Assembly: GCA_013398275.1 (NCBI GenBank)
Contig: VZSE01013243.1
Coordinates: 926,658 to 990,657, forward strand
DNA from: Promerops cafer
Lineage: Eukaryota > Chordata > Aves > Passeriformes > Nectariniidae
Direction of reading: 5' to 3'
Length of the DNA stretch: 64,000 nt
Below are positions 23,899-35,639 of this stretch, in pieces (the first letter of the stretch is position 1; the number at the start of each line of letters is the position of its first letter). Made by a program: the position numbers and the translations under genes. The notes under the pieces were generated by a model, which did not search any database, was not told the DNA's origin, and was given only the letters and a program-made list of their open reading frames with translations.

Positions 23899-24791
23899 TC
23901 AAAAGACCAATTCAACTGCATTCCACCCATCTTCCAGAAGTGAGAAAGACAGAGCTAGGTTGTAAAAGTCTTATAAGTCCATAGCCTTGGTGAAAGTTTA
24001 CTCAAAGATCTAAAAGCACATACTTCTTAAGTATGGCCAGAGGCCAAAGAAGGGAAAAAAAAAAAGGGAAAAAAAGGATGACTGCCGACAAGATAAGATA
24101 TTGAGGGGAAGATGCATTAAACATTTTTTCTACATCTGTTCTGATGTGGAGAAAATTACTATAGCGTGGTGAATTCATCACCAAAATAAAGCAGTACTAA
24201 CAAAAATGGATAGACTGTATAAACTTTGCTAGATTATCAACATGGTGGCAGAACTGGGTTCATTTCTCCTCTGCTTGTCTACATTAACATGTAGGAAGGG
24301 ACTGCTATTGTCACACTGGGAAACTGGAGACACAGGTACTGCTGCCTATTCATTTATAAAACGTGGTCAACAGGACAGACATTTGATTAGTTGGTTAACA
24401 GGTCTGTGCTGCATTTATGAAGTATTTTTTGAAGACTCAACAACCAGTTGAGTTGTACTGTCCAAGACTGACCCTGATGTAGTGCATGGGGGGCAGCCTG
24501 CAGAGCGTAGCTCAAAGGAAGCAGGAGAGACTCCAGGGATGCTGCCAGAGTGGTGTTTACAAAAGACTCATACATGTTTACTAATTACATGGATTTAATA
24601 ATCAGCAATAAGAGTGACTAATGGCAAATATCAATCTCTTGAAGATGAATCAAATAGCAAAGATATATGTATAAAGATCTTACACATACAGAGCTTGTAT
24701 TTGTTATTTATCTTAACAGAAAGGTATATGCTTCAGATTTACAAATATACTTAAATACACTTGTTTAAATATGATACTATAAAAAGACTAT

Positions 24792-24905
24792 ACGAGCATG
24801 GTGGTGATAACACCAATGTTGTGTGTTTAATCCCTGTGTAGGCTATTCACTTAGAACCTGGACTCGATGATCCTTGTGGGTCCCTTTCAGATCAGAATAT
24901 TCTGT
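24792..24905 (+). mobile_element. TguSINE1-like SINE (tRNA-Ile head, CR1 tail)
   Basis: GAGCATGGTGGTGATAACAC, CAATGTTGTGTGTTTAATCC and CTGTGTAGGCTA align with tRNA-Ile(AAT) from the D-stem end through the anticodon arm, T arm and acceptor 3' strand. The anticodon position reads GTGATAAC against GCTAATAAC, and the B box has decayed to TGTTTAATCCC. Directly after comes TTCACTTAGAACCTGGACTC, GATGATCCTTGTGGGTCCCT and a short tail, which is the CR1-type 3' end. The first 18-20 tRNA bases, including the A box, are missing, so the copy is 5'-truncated and transcriptionally dead. This tRNA-Ile/CR1 chimera is known from songbirds. Confidence 0.87.
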
Positions 24906-27900
24906 AAGTCTGAGTGTAATATATGTTTATCTAAATAACATTTATGACTTATATTGCTTAACATTATTGCTAAATATTTAATTATATCTATATCTAACTA
25001 TGTATTTATATTTGGGATTCAGCTGTAGATCTCTTGGCAGAGATTTATGAAGGAACAAAGAGCTAGAAAAAGGAAAAAGTTTAGTATGGAGAAGAAACAG
25101 GTTTTGGAAAAGAAAGGGGCATCAGTGAGATGTAGAAACTCAATTAATATGTTCTCTAAGAGCTTAAAACCAGGCTCCCCTGTTTTTTGAACTAGGTCCC
25201 AAGCCAGCATTCTCAGAGGTTTCCTGTTGTTGCAGCAATAAGAAAAGAGGATAAAGAGATAGCATATTTAAAAACGCAAGTGATTTAGGGAAAATGGTGA
25301 TTCTTCAAACCTGCCAACGACATATGCTAACAGACATGTATTAAGGCATTAATTGATCTCAATCGCTAATTTAAATTGTGATAACGCCCACTTGCAAGTA
25401 CTTCATATTTACTTTATAGGCTCTAAAATTATACTTCATGGTTTCTGGCTGCATCTAGAGGTAATGGAGCATCAGGCCCTGTTTCTAGTATTTATATAAG
25501 TATGATTTCTGCCCTTCTGAAATTCTCTGCACTGCACGTTGCATGTTGAGATCAGATGACTGAAGGTGACAATCAGATGAGCCCAGGTGATAATGATGAA
25601 TATATAAAGAAGCTCATGGTCCCCTGTTTAGTCACTTAATGAGACAGTGCTACATGTTTCTTGATAGAGACAGAAAAATAAATCACATTGACAGACAATT
25701 ATTTCCACACTTTTTTTCTTTGGCTGCTGTGCCTATTAAGGCACTGCTAATATGTAGGATTATAATTCAAGTTTGCAGATGAATTCATTACCAACAATTT
25801 AATCTTTGGAATTAGCTGTATGATGATTATCTAACTAATGTTGCATAGTATAAATGGATAGACTTTTAAAAAATTATTTGATTATTTATTTATTTTATTC
25901 ACCAGACTAATTACTTCATAAAAACACAGCCTGGATAAAAAGGTAGAAATCTGGGCTAAAGTTATGAAAGACAACAAATAATTTCAGATGTATAACTCCA
26001 AATGTGAAGATAACTGGATTTGCATAACTGACTGGCTTGAAAGTCACACTCTGGAGCACATAAAGGGTCAATGTTCAGTATACAAATATGCATTATAATA
26101 TATCTGGGTCACTATGAAGTTATGGAAAAGGAATCAGAAAAGTTATATTAAATATGGATATTTTTTGTACCTATCAACAAAAGATGTGTGTCATCCTAAG
26201 AGCGGGATACTTGAATAAATTTAAAATTTCTCTATGCATGTTTTAGGATTCATAATAAATAAATTATATGTAAATATATTAAAATTAAATCCACTGAGGA
26301 TATGCAGGATTGTTTTTTCTGAAATGGCCGTGACAAATAAAACAGAGAAAATAAAGGAAGTGTAGCAATAAGCAGAAGCTTTAGAGTATAACAGAGTCAG
26401 TCAGTGATTACAAGTATAACATTGTTTTCTTTATCATAATATGTTTCATTTCATGTTATTATAATAAAATGACTCTTCACCACTGTCCTAATTCAGACTA
26501 CCTGTTCGTTCCCAGAGTCTTGTAAGCAAGTTTTGGCATTAGTCTTTTTAAAGCATATATGAGCAGTTTCAAAGTCAAGGAAAATAAAAACTATAAAATT
26601 TCTTCACATGAAATCAAAGTGTGAGCAAGATTTAACTATTGGCATTGTTCCAAACATTTTTTCATTTTAGAGAAGGATGATACCTCTTTCTGCCTATAGC
26701 TCTGTAGATAGCTTATTTGTTAAAAGATTTATGCATTAGTATTGAAATGTACTTGGTCCAGTCAGTGCTATAAATCATTCCCAGACAACTTTTAAGCACA
26801 TTTTTAAATGCCCATGAAAAATAAGTTTTTCCATCAATAAGAGGGCTCAGTTCTGCAGCCCTTGCTGAGAAGGGTCATTTCAGCAAAGTCACAATAAAGT
26901 GCTGAACGATCCAGTTCAATAGACTAATTGACACAGTCTCAATTCTCACCAGGTCTGTGAAGTAGGAGTAAATAAAATTTCTTGCAGCAGATTTGTCTGG
27001 AGACAGAAAGATAAACTCCTTTGACCTTAATGAAGAGTAGTTCTGGGTTCTGTGAAACTGTGTCTTCGTCTTCTGCTGCTGCAAGGGACTGTGAGGCTGG
27101 GGCATCTGGGAGCCACCACTTGAGTGCAGTTCTTCCTCATCTGGTGGCAGAACAAGACACATCTACTGCTTTTGAGGCTCTATGTCTGAATTTCATGAGT
27201 TTTGTAAACGAGTTCCCAGATAAGATGCTTACTGAGCAACACGTGCCAATTGCCAGGGCAGAAGCTATCTGCAGGTATAGAAGAATCATCTCAGTACTGG
27301 TGTTATTATTTTTCCAAGTCTCCAGGAAAGTGGGGGAAATGGTTCATCATAAGCTTTTACTTTTATTTGACTTCTATCTCAAGGTGCTCTTCAAACACAG
27401 AGACCACTCTCTGCAGAGCAAGTGTAGGCAAGTAAGATGGGCAGATTCACTGTGAGGTGCCCTGTAAGCACACTCAAATGCTGAGGCAAAGCCTGTCTTA
27501 CAGCAGGGTTGTTCTACCACCATCAGAGCATGCTCCATGCCTCCCTGGATATAGAGCATCCCAACAGAAGTCCCATAACACCAACAGCCTCAACTACAAG
27601 GGACATTTTTGACTGCTGTTGGTTACAAGACAACTGCACTGTGAGGAAAATGCTATCATCATTCATTTATCATTGTTCATAAAATAGGTAGCAGGTAATG
27701 CAGCAGAAATTGGGGAAGGGACAAAAAATGAATTTAAAAGTTTATTCTGTTTAGTGTTCCATTTTACCTCAAATAACTAACAAAACTGTAATGTGACTGC
27801 CTTTTAGCATTTAAAACTGTATTTTCCAATGAAAGCAAAAAATAAAGAACAAGATATATTAAAAATCAAACTGTTGCCCTATTTCTGTCTTTTCACATGT

Positions 27901-29959
27901 TGTCCAAAGCCTCTTAGTAATGACACTGAAAAAATGATCAAGACTGGTCAGAATAAAATGACTGCAAACCATATTACATTGTTTTTTTATTTAGGTCTGA
28001 AAAATGTATCATGTTTGTGAAACTAGGTATTTTTAAAAAGTGCTTCAGGAACAGAAGTAAAAACTCTGACAGACCATCTAACTACAGTGAAGATCTAACC
28101 ATCTAACTATGAGAAGAAAATCAAATTAATATTTGAGTTAGATTTTAGATGGAAATGTTTATTTTATTTCTTTATAGTACAGCATGAGAACTTCAAAGTT
28201 TTGACAAAGTGGCACCTAAATGTTTACACTGTTGTGGATTTTTTCACTTTGTTTTCTTTCAATATATTGGCAACAAGGTAACAAGCTTTCACAAATTTCC
28301 ATTTTGACCGTTACAGTTGAAGGGGCAGTTAGTAGACACTGTTGTAAGGGAAGTTTGTCTTGTAATACTGTATTTTCCTTCCCACTTTCATATTCTATTT
28401 TCTCTTAGCAAGACAGTAGACAACCTCTTGAACCTTCAATGAGATCCAGGGTTGTCAGTCTTGGTGCATACCCAGAGGGACAGATCATATGACCACATCT
28501 TAAAGACCAAATTTCCATGTACCATTGTGCTGACACAGTTCTCAAGACACAAATATATTAATGTGACCTATTAACTCTGCTAAATGTACTGAAGGAACAA
28601 ATATTCCTGCCTGAAATGATGCTTTACAGGAGGCAAGGGAAAGAAAAAGTAAAAGCCAGAAGCCAAATGTAAATCAATCAAAGTAAAAATACAACAGAAT
28701 GTAGGAAAGCACTGCCATCAAAACACAAAAAATACATGAAGAATGTGGACCTTTAAATCAAGGATCTTTTAAAAACTTCTCAAGGAGGAGATGGTGATCA
28801 AATTACTTAATCAAATCACAGCTAAGAAACAGATTTTGATTGAATTCCACAAGACTTCCCAACAGTGTGAAAGTAAAGGATGACTTGATTACAATGCAAT
28901 TCTTCATTTCTCAGAATAAGAATCTTCTGGAGTATGAGCTCAAGCAAAATGCGCTTTCTTGAACTAATCAACCAATTATTTTTTCATTATAAATAGAGGA
29001 ATTCATCACACTGACTGTATAAGAGACACCCTTTTTACAGTGTACAAGTTCTGCAACTTGCTTTGGTTTGTTCACATAGAAGTGCTCTTGTTTTCTTTTT
29101 TTTTTTTTAGAAAAACTTCAAGGGCACAGACTCTATAGGCTCCCTCCAACGTAGACTACTGTTGGTCTAAGGAAGATATTCCTTCTTTCCACAACTAGAA
29201 ATTTCTTCTCATGTTAAATGTTCCTTTCAGCTTTCTGGGCTTGTAATTCATTGCTCAGAAACTACTGATACTTGAAGCCAACAGATTGACAGCTTTTGTG
29301 AGATTTCCAAAAACGCTTCAGTCTAATGGAGCCAGGATAGGAGCTGCGGAAGTCTATTCAAGACAATAAATCTCAGTACACATTTCTTCTTCTCTATATC
29401 CTCAATTTCATTTGAAATTAAGTCAGACACTTCCAAGAGGTTAAGAATTTTTCCAGGTGGCCTTTTCAATAAAGCACACTTTTTCTCTTTCCTTTCTCAG
29501 TGGATTCCTTCATTGCTGACTGGTCTCCCAATTAAGCCTCAGGCAGAAAAAGGTGTGTGCTTGCTGTTTTGACTCACCCAAGCTTCTCACGTTTCTGAAA
29601 GATCTTCTTGGTTCATGGAGTATCTTATAAATGAGATATACAGTGTTTCTTAAACCCAGCACTAGTACCTGGTTTCTTGGTTTACACTTTCTCAGTTCTC
29701 TTCCACCCTCTTGCTAGTCTGGTATAATACAAGCGAACTAGCTGTCTGAAGGATAAATCCAAGGTGATAAGGCATCTCTTGGATCTGAGGTAATTGCATT
29801 TCAATGGCAGCCATCAAAGAGTTTTCCCATGTCCTTGGTTGGGTTTACAAAGAATGCTGACTCTACATTGACCATACCTACAGTGATGTAAATGCAGCTC
29901 TTTGGTACTCACATAAAACAGATGAAGATGCAAAGGTGACTGCTACTAGACTCATCCAT
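24906..29959. other. Non-coding stretch, no gene recognised
   Basis: AT-rich DNA, TE-poor by eye. A 144-codon plus-strand frame at 27021-27455 sits in a GC-richer patch but shows no recognisable domain. The 24950-26300 part is strongly AT-rich, with many TAAT-type motifs. Confidence 0.55.
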
Positions 29960-31225
29960 CTCCTCTTCCTCAGTCATCTCATCACAGCAGACTGTCAGGT
30001 TGGTCAGGAATGATTTACCCTTTGTAAATCCATTCTAATCACACCCAACCATTCTTGTCTTTATTATGTGTAGAAATATTTTTCTGGATCTTTTTTCTTT
30101 CACCTTCCAGAGACACAGATGAAGCTGGATAGCCTGCAATTCCCTGGCTCCTCCTCCTTTCTCTTTTAGAAGATAGTGGTGATATTTGCTTCCTTTCAGT
30201 ACAAACAAACATCTCCTGAGTGCTAGGATATTTCAAAGATACTCACGAGTAGCCTTGCCTTGACAACCACCAACTCTGTATGTATTACCCCAGGTTCCAT
30301 GGTCTGTCCAATTTGTTTAAGTGCTCTCTAATATGATCCCACTCCAACAAAAGTAAGTCTTGCACCAAACTTTTCCACTGGTTTCAGGGACCTGGAATTC
30401 CTATGGCAGATCTTACCAGTACAGACTAAAGCTTTCCAAGACCCATCCCTGCACACTCAGACAATGTCTATATATTCGCCTTAGATGACCTGATCCTGCA
30501 GAACATCTTTTGTGTGCTTTCTTTCATGCAGCAGTTTAGCCAGGAGCTCCTTCCTCCTTCATTCAGGCCTTTGATTTTTGCTCATCAGGGTGGACCATCC
30601 TTGAGGTCAAAGGAAGTGATCCTTGGTAAACAATCATCTCACCTGTATACCTTCTCTTCCAAGATTGTCTCCCACAGGAGTCTTCCAAGCAGGTCCCTAA
30701 GAGGACTAGGTCTGCTTATCCTGGTAGTGTTTTGCTATTTGCCTTTTACTCTTCCCTCAGGATCCTGATTTCCACCATCATATGATCACTACAGCCACAG
30801 TGGCCCCTGAGCCTTCCTATCAGAACATGGTTTTCTCTTGTTTATAGGCATTAGGTCCAGCAGAGCACCTCTCCTCGCTGACTTCTTGATCTCCTCTGTT
30901 AAGGTGTTCTAACCAATGCACTCAGAAACCTAGTGGCAGTTAATAAGGTGGCTGCAGTTCCCCATGAAGATGAAGGCCTGAAAACATGAAGCTTTCAGTT
31001 GTCTGTAAAAAGCTTCATCTATTTCTTCCTGATCGGGGTGTCTTTAGGAGAAACCCACAACAATGTCACTTATGTTGCCTTCCTTCTAATTCCAACCAAC
31101 AATCTACCACCAGGCTCACTGTTCATTTTTACGCAGAGCTCCCAGCAGTTCTCCTTCTCTCTACTGCAAAGGGCAAATCTCCCTCCTGCCTTCCAATTAT
31201 GTCCTTCCTGATTCTCTTTGATCAG
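29960..31225 (-). mobile_element. Decayed CR1 LINE body (endonuclease to early RT)
   Basis: Translating the minus strand with frameshifts recovers CR1 ORF2 landmarks in order from right to left. First is RHPDQEEIDEAFYRQLKAS, then FMGNCSH (the endonuclease MGDFNH motif with D lost), and TEEIKKSARRGALLDL. Near the left edge comes NGFTKGKSFLTNL (the reverse-transcriptase HGFTKGKSCLTNL segment). The spacing from the MGDFN-like motif (about 30965) to the GFTKGKS motif (about 30028) is roughly 940 bases, close to the normal distance, so the body is nearly collinear. Multiple stops and frameshifts show it is ancient. The reverse-transcriptase catalytic core, C-terminus and 3' UTR are absent at the left edge. 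Confidence 0.88.
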
Positions 31226-31811
31226 TTCATGCTGACATCAAATCAAATCTGCTAGATAATGAGGTCACATAGACTGCTTACACTGCTAGGAGAAGGCCAA
31301 GTATAATATAAAAATATATGGTTTGAACACAGATGTGACTGTCTTTGGGGAAAATGTTCACTTTTTACTGCTGAAGAAATCTTCTAACTGCTACTAGGGA
31401 ACAATTCCAGAGACTTTCAAGAATGATGTTTAGTACTATATCAGGATTCAGATTATGTAGCATAAGGAGGCATTAAAAAGCCAAGCAAATATCTAAACAT
31501 ATCTGGATGAGAAAGCTCATATTACACAAGTTAAAGAGGGCAACAATGCAAATTGAAGCAATCCCAAATCAATATTTCTTCACTGTGGAATTCATTACCA
31601 AGTTAAAACATATGGCTAGAATTTAAACGAGGACCTTCAAAATGTTATCAGTGACAGTAGGAGATGTTCTTGGCAAGTGTAACACTAATTATACCCAGAA
31701 ACCTATTTAACTGATCTTTACAATGATAATGATTAGTATATAAGCCATTTTCAAATACAAACTATTTCCAAGATCAGGTTGTTGGCCATGATCCCTGCCA
31801 TCAGCTTAGGA

Positions 31812-31905
31812 GATTTAGCTTTGGATTTAATTCCTTTCCCTGCCAATTAGCTGTGTTTGTGACATTGGGTAAAACACCTAATTTCTTTTCTGCTGTAATG
31901 GAAAG
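31812..31905 (+). mobile_element. Probable fossil MIR SINE fragment
   Basis: TTTGGATTTAATTCC, CCCTGCCAATTAGCTGTGT, GTGACATTGGGTAAAACACC and TAATTTCT follow the MIR core order (TGGGTTCAAATCC, CTCTGCCACTTACTAGCTG, TGTGACCTTGGGCAAGTCAC, TTAACCTCT), with a few indels. MIR-type SINEs predate the amniote radiation and survive in birds as rare, highly diverged pieces. Similarity is by eye only. Confidence 0.55.
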
Positions 31906-33679
31906 TCGTCATTCTTCCTCTGCTTTGGTCACAGGTTATTGGCAGTAGGGACAATGTCTTATTAGGTGAAAAAACTCTGTGCAGATAAGTGCAGTCATGA
32001 TCAGATCAGAGGACTTTCACTCTGCAGTAATGCATCTGCTATTTTGATTCTCCATCAACACAGTGAATTCCTACCGGAACATTGAAACAACTTTTTTTTT
32101 TTTTTTCAAATTGGCTAATATAAAAATTTTTGATAAAATGGTGATTTGGAGAAATAATTAGTATTCCCAATAACAATCAGACCCAACATTTTAATGAGTC
32201 ATTATATATATTATATATAAGTTTTTATCTATTATTTAAATCGTTTGGAGATATCTGACTATAGCAGGTTTTGTTCATCCTTCTCCTTTCAGTGAAGTGC
32301 TCCTCACTGCAAACTGATTAACATATGTCTATCAGTTATCTGATGCATGAGGAACCCTGGGTTCATACGAAAACATATTCTACAATTTATGTAGGCATTT
32401 ATTATTAGAACTAGACAATAATTACCTTTGCTGGATGACCCTCTAGCACTAATTAAAAAGGGGGAAAATTACCTATGAAAAAGTGAAGCATTTCCCTTTT
32501 GAAATGATGGTCCACTTTTGATCTCTTCCTTCTCCAACCTGTATAAAGAGAGATGGACTCAGTTACCTCCCAATAATAAAATTTTCTTCTAGTTTTGTAC
32601 ACAAGAACTCTAAGGGAAAGCTAATCTGAATTCATATTTTAAATTAAAGTGTGTCTGCTCAGAGCTTTAAAGAATTTAAACTTATATTAGCTTTAAATTC
32701 AAAGAAAATTATCCAAATTAACTAAAGCTATGAAGTCAATCTATGCCTAAAAAAATCCTAAGGTAAATTACTCTGCCAAATCCCAGCAGGCCACTTCTAA
32801 ATGGGCAATCTGAACACAAAACAGTAGAGCCAAAGACCAAAAGAGTCTCCAGCATATAAAAAATCATTATGGTAGTTAGGAAGCTCAGAGAAGACTCTGT
32901 ATCAGAGGAGAGTCCTTGATGCACAATTTCCATTGGGAGAAACTGGATTTGAGCAGAGCTGACATATTACTTTCAGTAGGAAACAAAGGGAACTTTTCCA
33001 AGTCTATGATTATTCCGAATTAGATCTGTAGAGCCTAGGGAATAAAGAGGGCATTTCAATTCAGATATACAGATGTGCTAATTAACATTTTAGATCATTA
33101 AAGCCTTTAGACTTTCAAGTCCAACATTCAGATCTCAGAAACTCAGCTGCTGTATAACTTCAAAACACCTCAGGCACCTCTTGGGCTTTTTTTCTGCAAA
33201 GTTCATCTACTTCTGGGAATTCTTGGAAGTTTCTTATCCTTACTAGTGCAGAGCGGCTCCATAGCTCCTCCATGTAACTACTCTGGATCACCAGTTTAGC
33301 CGGTTATTTACTCATTTTTGTCTGTTACAGTCCAAGATATGACACATTCTTGGACGAGATCTTACGGAGAGAGTCAACACAAAACATTTGGTGGTGGATT
33401 ATAGTTTCATAGTCACTGAACACCATTCTCTCAAACATTAAAGGTTCAGTTCCACCCCTTGTCATATTCATTTCAGATGAAAAATATCAATTGATGATGT
33501 CTGAGCCTCAGGTCTCCCCTTCATTCTGGTCAATATTGTTAATATTGGTCAATATTAGCTTCCATGAAAAGAGAGGTTGTCCTTCCCTCTCTTTCTTTCC
33601 ACTTCCTTTCTGTTGTCTGAATGAATAATTAACTATATCAAGTAAACTGGAACAACTTTAACATGAGGGGCTGGAAGCA

Positions 33680-34250
33680 TGCCCTACTTACTCCTTATAC
33701 CCTGAGGCAGTCTTAAGGCTCCCCACACATTGTGGAGGGCCAGCTGGAAATGGACCTGCATGTCCTGCAAGAGCTCCAGGAGTGCTCTGCTGACAAGTGG
33801 GGCAGGAGGAGGCGAGAGGGGAATCCCACAGCTTACTTTTTGTTTTGGCACAGGCACCTGGCTCCAACAGAGATTTGGGGCTGTGAATCCCAAGCTGGGT
33901 CATTCCTGCGGGGAGTGGTCCAATTCTTCACCTTTGCTATTGTCCCTCTCTGTCACAGCTTTACTGAGGGACCCACTGTAGCAAATAACTCTTCTGCAAT
34001 GCATAGGTACTGTAGGAGTATTTAGCCAGATGCCAAAGCACCTGAGAGCTAAGTGCCTAAGGGCGAAGGCTGCCAGCCTTATCACAGTCTTACTCCTCAA
34101 TGGTATAAGAGGGGCCTACAGCATTTAATCTCTTGACCTGCACACAGATTGGCAGGGAAACTGGCAGGCAGAACAGTCCCCAGGGCTGGAGTGAGCGCTC
34201 CTCTACAAGGACAGCCTGCCTAATCATGTGTGAAATGGCTACATCCTGTC
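33680..34250. other. Unidentified GC-richer block
   Basis: This 570-base patch is clearly less AT-rich than its neighbours and has overlapping open frames of 66-97 codons on both strands. I see neither TG...CA ends with a duplication, nor CR1 landmarks, nor a protein family. It may be an old LTR or retrocopy, or a regulatory element. Confidence 0.2.
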
Positions 34251-35588
34251 CCCTGGCTCATTAACTCATTTTACAGATATGTTGACATGGAATTCGTGAT
34301 TCCCAGAACATCACCAGCCACCTAATGCAGTGCATGTTAACCACGCCAATCCCTCAACTTTTTCAGATCAGTTCAGGTGGGTATTTTAATTTTCATTTGC
34401 AATCTGTTTCTCTAGTCTTGTTTAAGGCAGGGAATAAAGCAATCTGCAGACTGCCCCATGACAGGCTTGCTGCATGTTTTGCTGAAGCTACAAGGTTAAC
34501 TTATAATTTGCTGCTGCCTTTTGTACTAATGCAGATTCCTTGGATTATTTTGGGGGATACAATAAATTGTCTACAAATACATTCGTAAACAGAATGACAT
34601 TCTAGGGGTAATTCAGAATGAGAACTGTAACATATTTATTGTATCAAGACTTGCACCATTTGGAGCAATATGGATTAAACCTGTCTGTCAATGGAACAAA
34701 AGCAGGAACAAATGCAAAATAGAAACAAAATATTTTTTTCTTAGCTTTCCATTTTGAATGGGCAAGATAATATCATCAAAAATGGAGGGGAGAAAAGGGG
34801 AAAAGGAAAAAATGAAGAACAGAGCTCTTTTTTTTTGTTTTCCTTTCTTGATCTTTCTTTCTTTCTTCCTAATAGGATTAAAAACTGATCTGTTCTGCAA
34901 AGAAGAACCCATCACTTGTGGAAAGAATGTGGCAGGCTTGTCTAGCATGATAGCAGGTTTTCAGTATTTTCAGCACCTGTGTAAAGCTATGAATGATTCA
35001 TGGTTTAAATGATTCACTATAAAAATGTGATACAGTCTGTCAGCTTATATTGTGATGAGTTGATATCACAGCAGAGTTGGTTTTATGAATTGGCAGTGAA
35101 CTGACAACTCAATTTGAAAATAAATACCTCTGAAATTCATCCTCTGCTTCATTTCAGAAAATCAGTTGGTTAGTAACTCTATGCATATCTGAACTCTGAC
35201 ATTGCTGAATCGGAGAGTAATGTCAATTTCTTATTTTCTCGTCAAAGCCACACATTTATTTCCGTAAAGAAGTCACTTGTTTGATGTGTCTGTGAAAATA
35301 AATGGTTAATTTCTACCATTACCTGCTATTTTTAGTTTTAAATAAGTTATGTGAACTTTCCAAATATCCCTTTACCTCATTCCAATGCTTCGGGCTACAC
35401 AGATGGACCATTTCAGAATTCAAGAGGCAACAGCTTGCATCAATCACTTTTTCTGCCTCTCCTTGTGGGATTTCTTGAATTCACTACTACTTTACCCTTC
35501 TCACGCCTTTCCTCTATGTGACATGCATCTCAGTCACAAACATACAGGTCACTTACTACATGACCTTCCCCATATTTTGGTAGATTCC

Positions 35589-35592
<4 letters not shown>

Positions 35593-35624
<32 letters not shown>

Positions 35625-35639
35625 AAAAAAAAAAAAAAA
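35593..35639. repeat. Poly(A) tract with CC interruption
   Basis: Thirty As, CC, then fifteen As. It could be the tail of a retrocopy inserted on the plus strand, but the sequence to its left does not match any transcript I recognise. Confidence 0.95.

Noticed and set aside
24792..24845. Possible genuine tRNA-Ile gene
   Set aside because: The 5' 18-20 bases including the A box are missing, the B box is mutated, and the acceptor side continues directly into a CR1 tail, so it is SINE sequence.
27021..27455. 144-codon plus-strand open frame in a GC-richer patch
   Set aside because: No domain, no convincing splice sites at its ends and a competing overlapping frame.
35393..35639. Processed pseudogene ending in the long poly(A)
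   Set aside because: Sequence left of the tail matches no transcript I know, no AATAAA lies 10-30 bases upstream, and no flanking direct repeat could be found.
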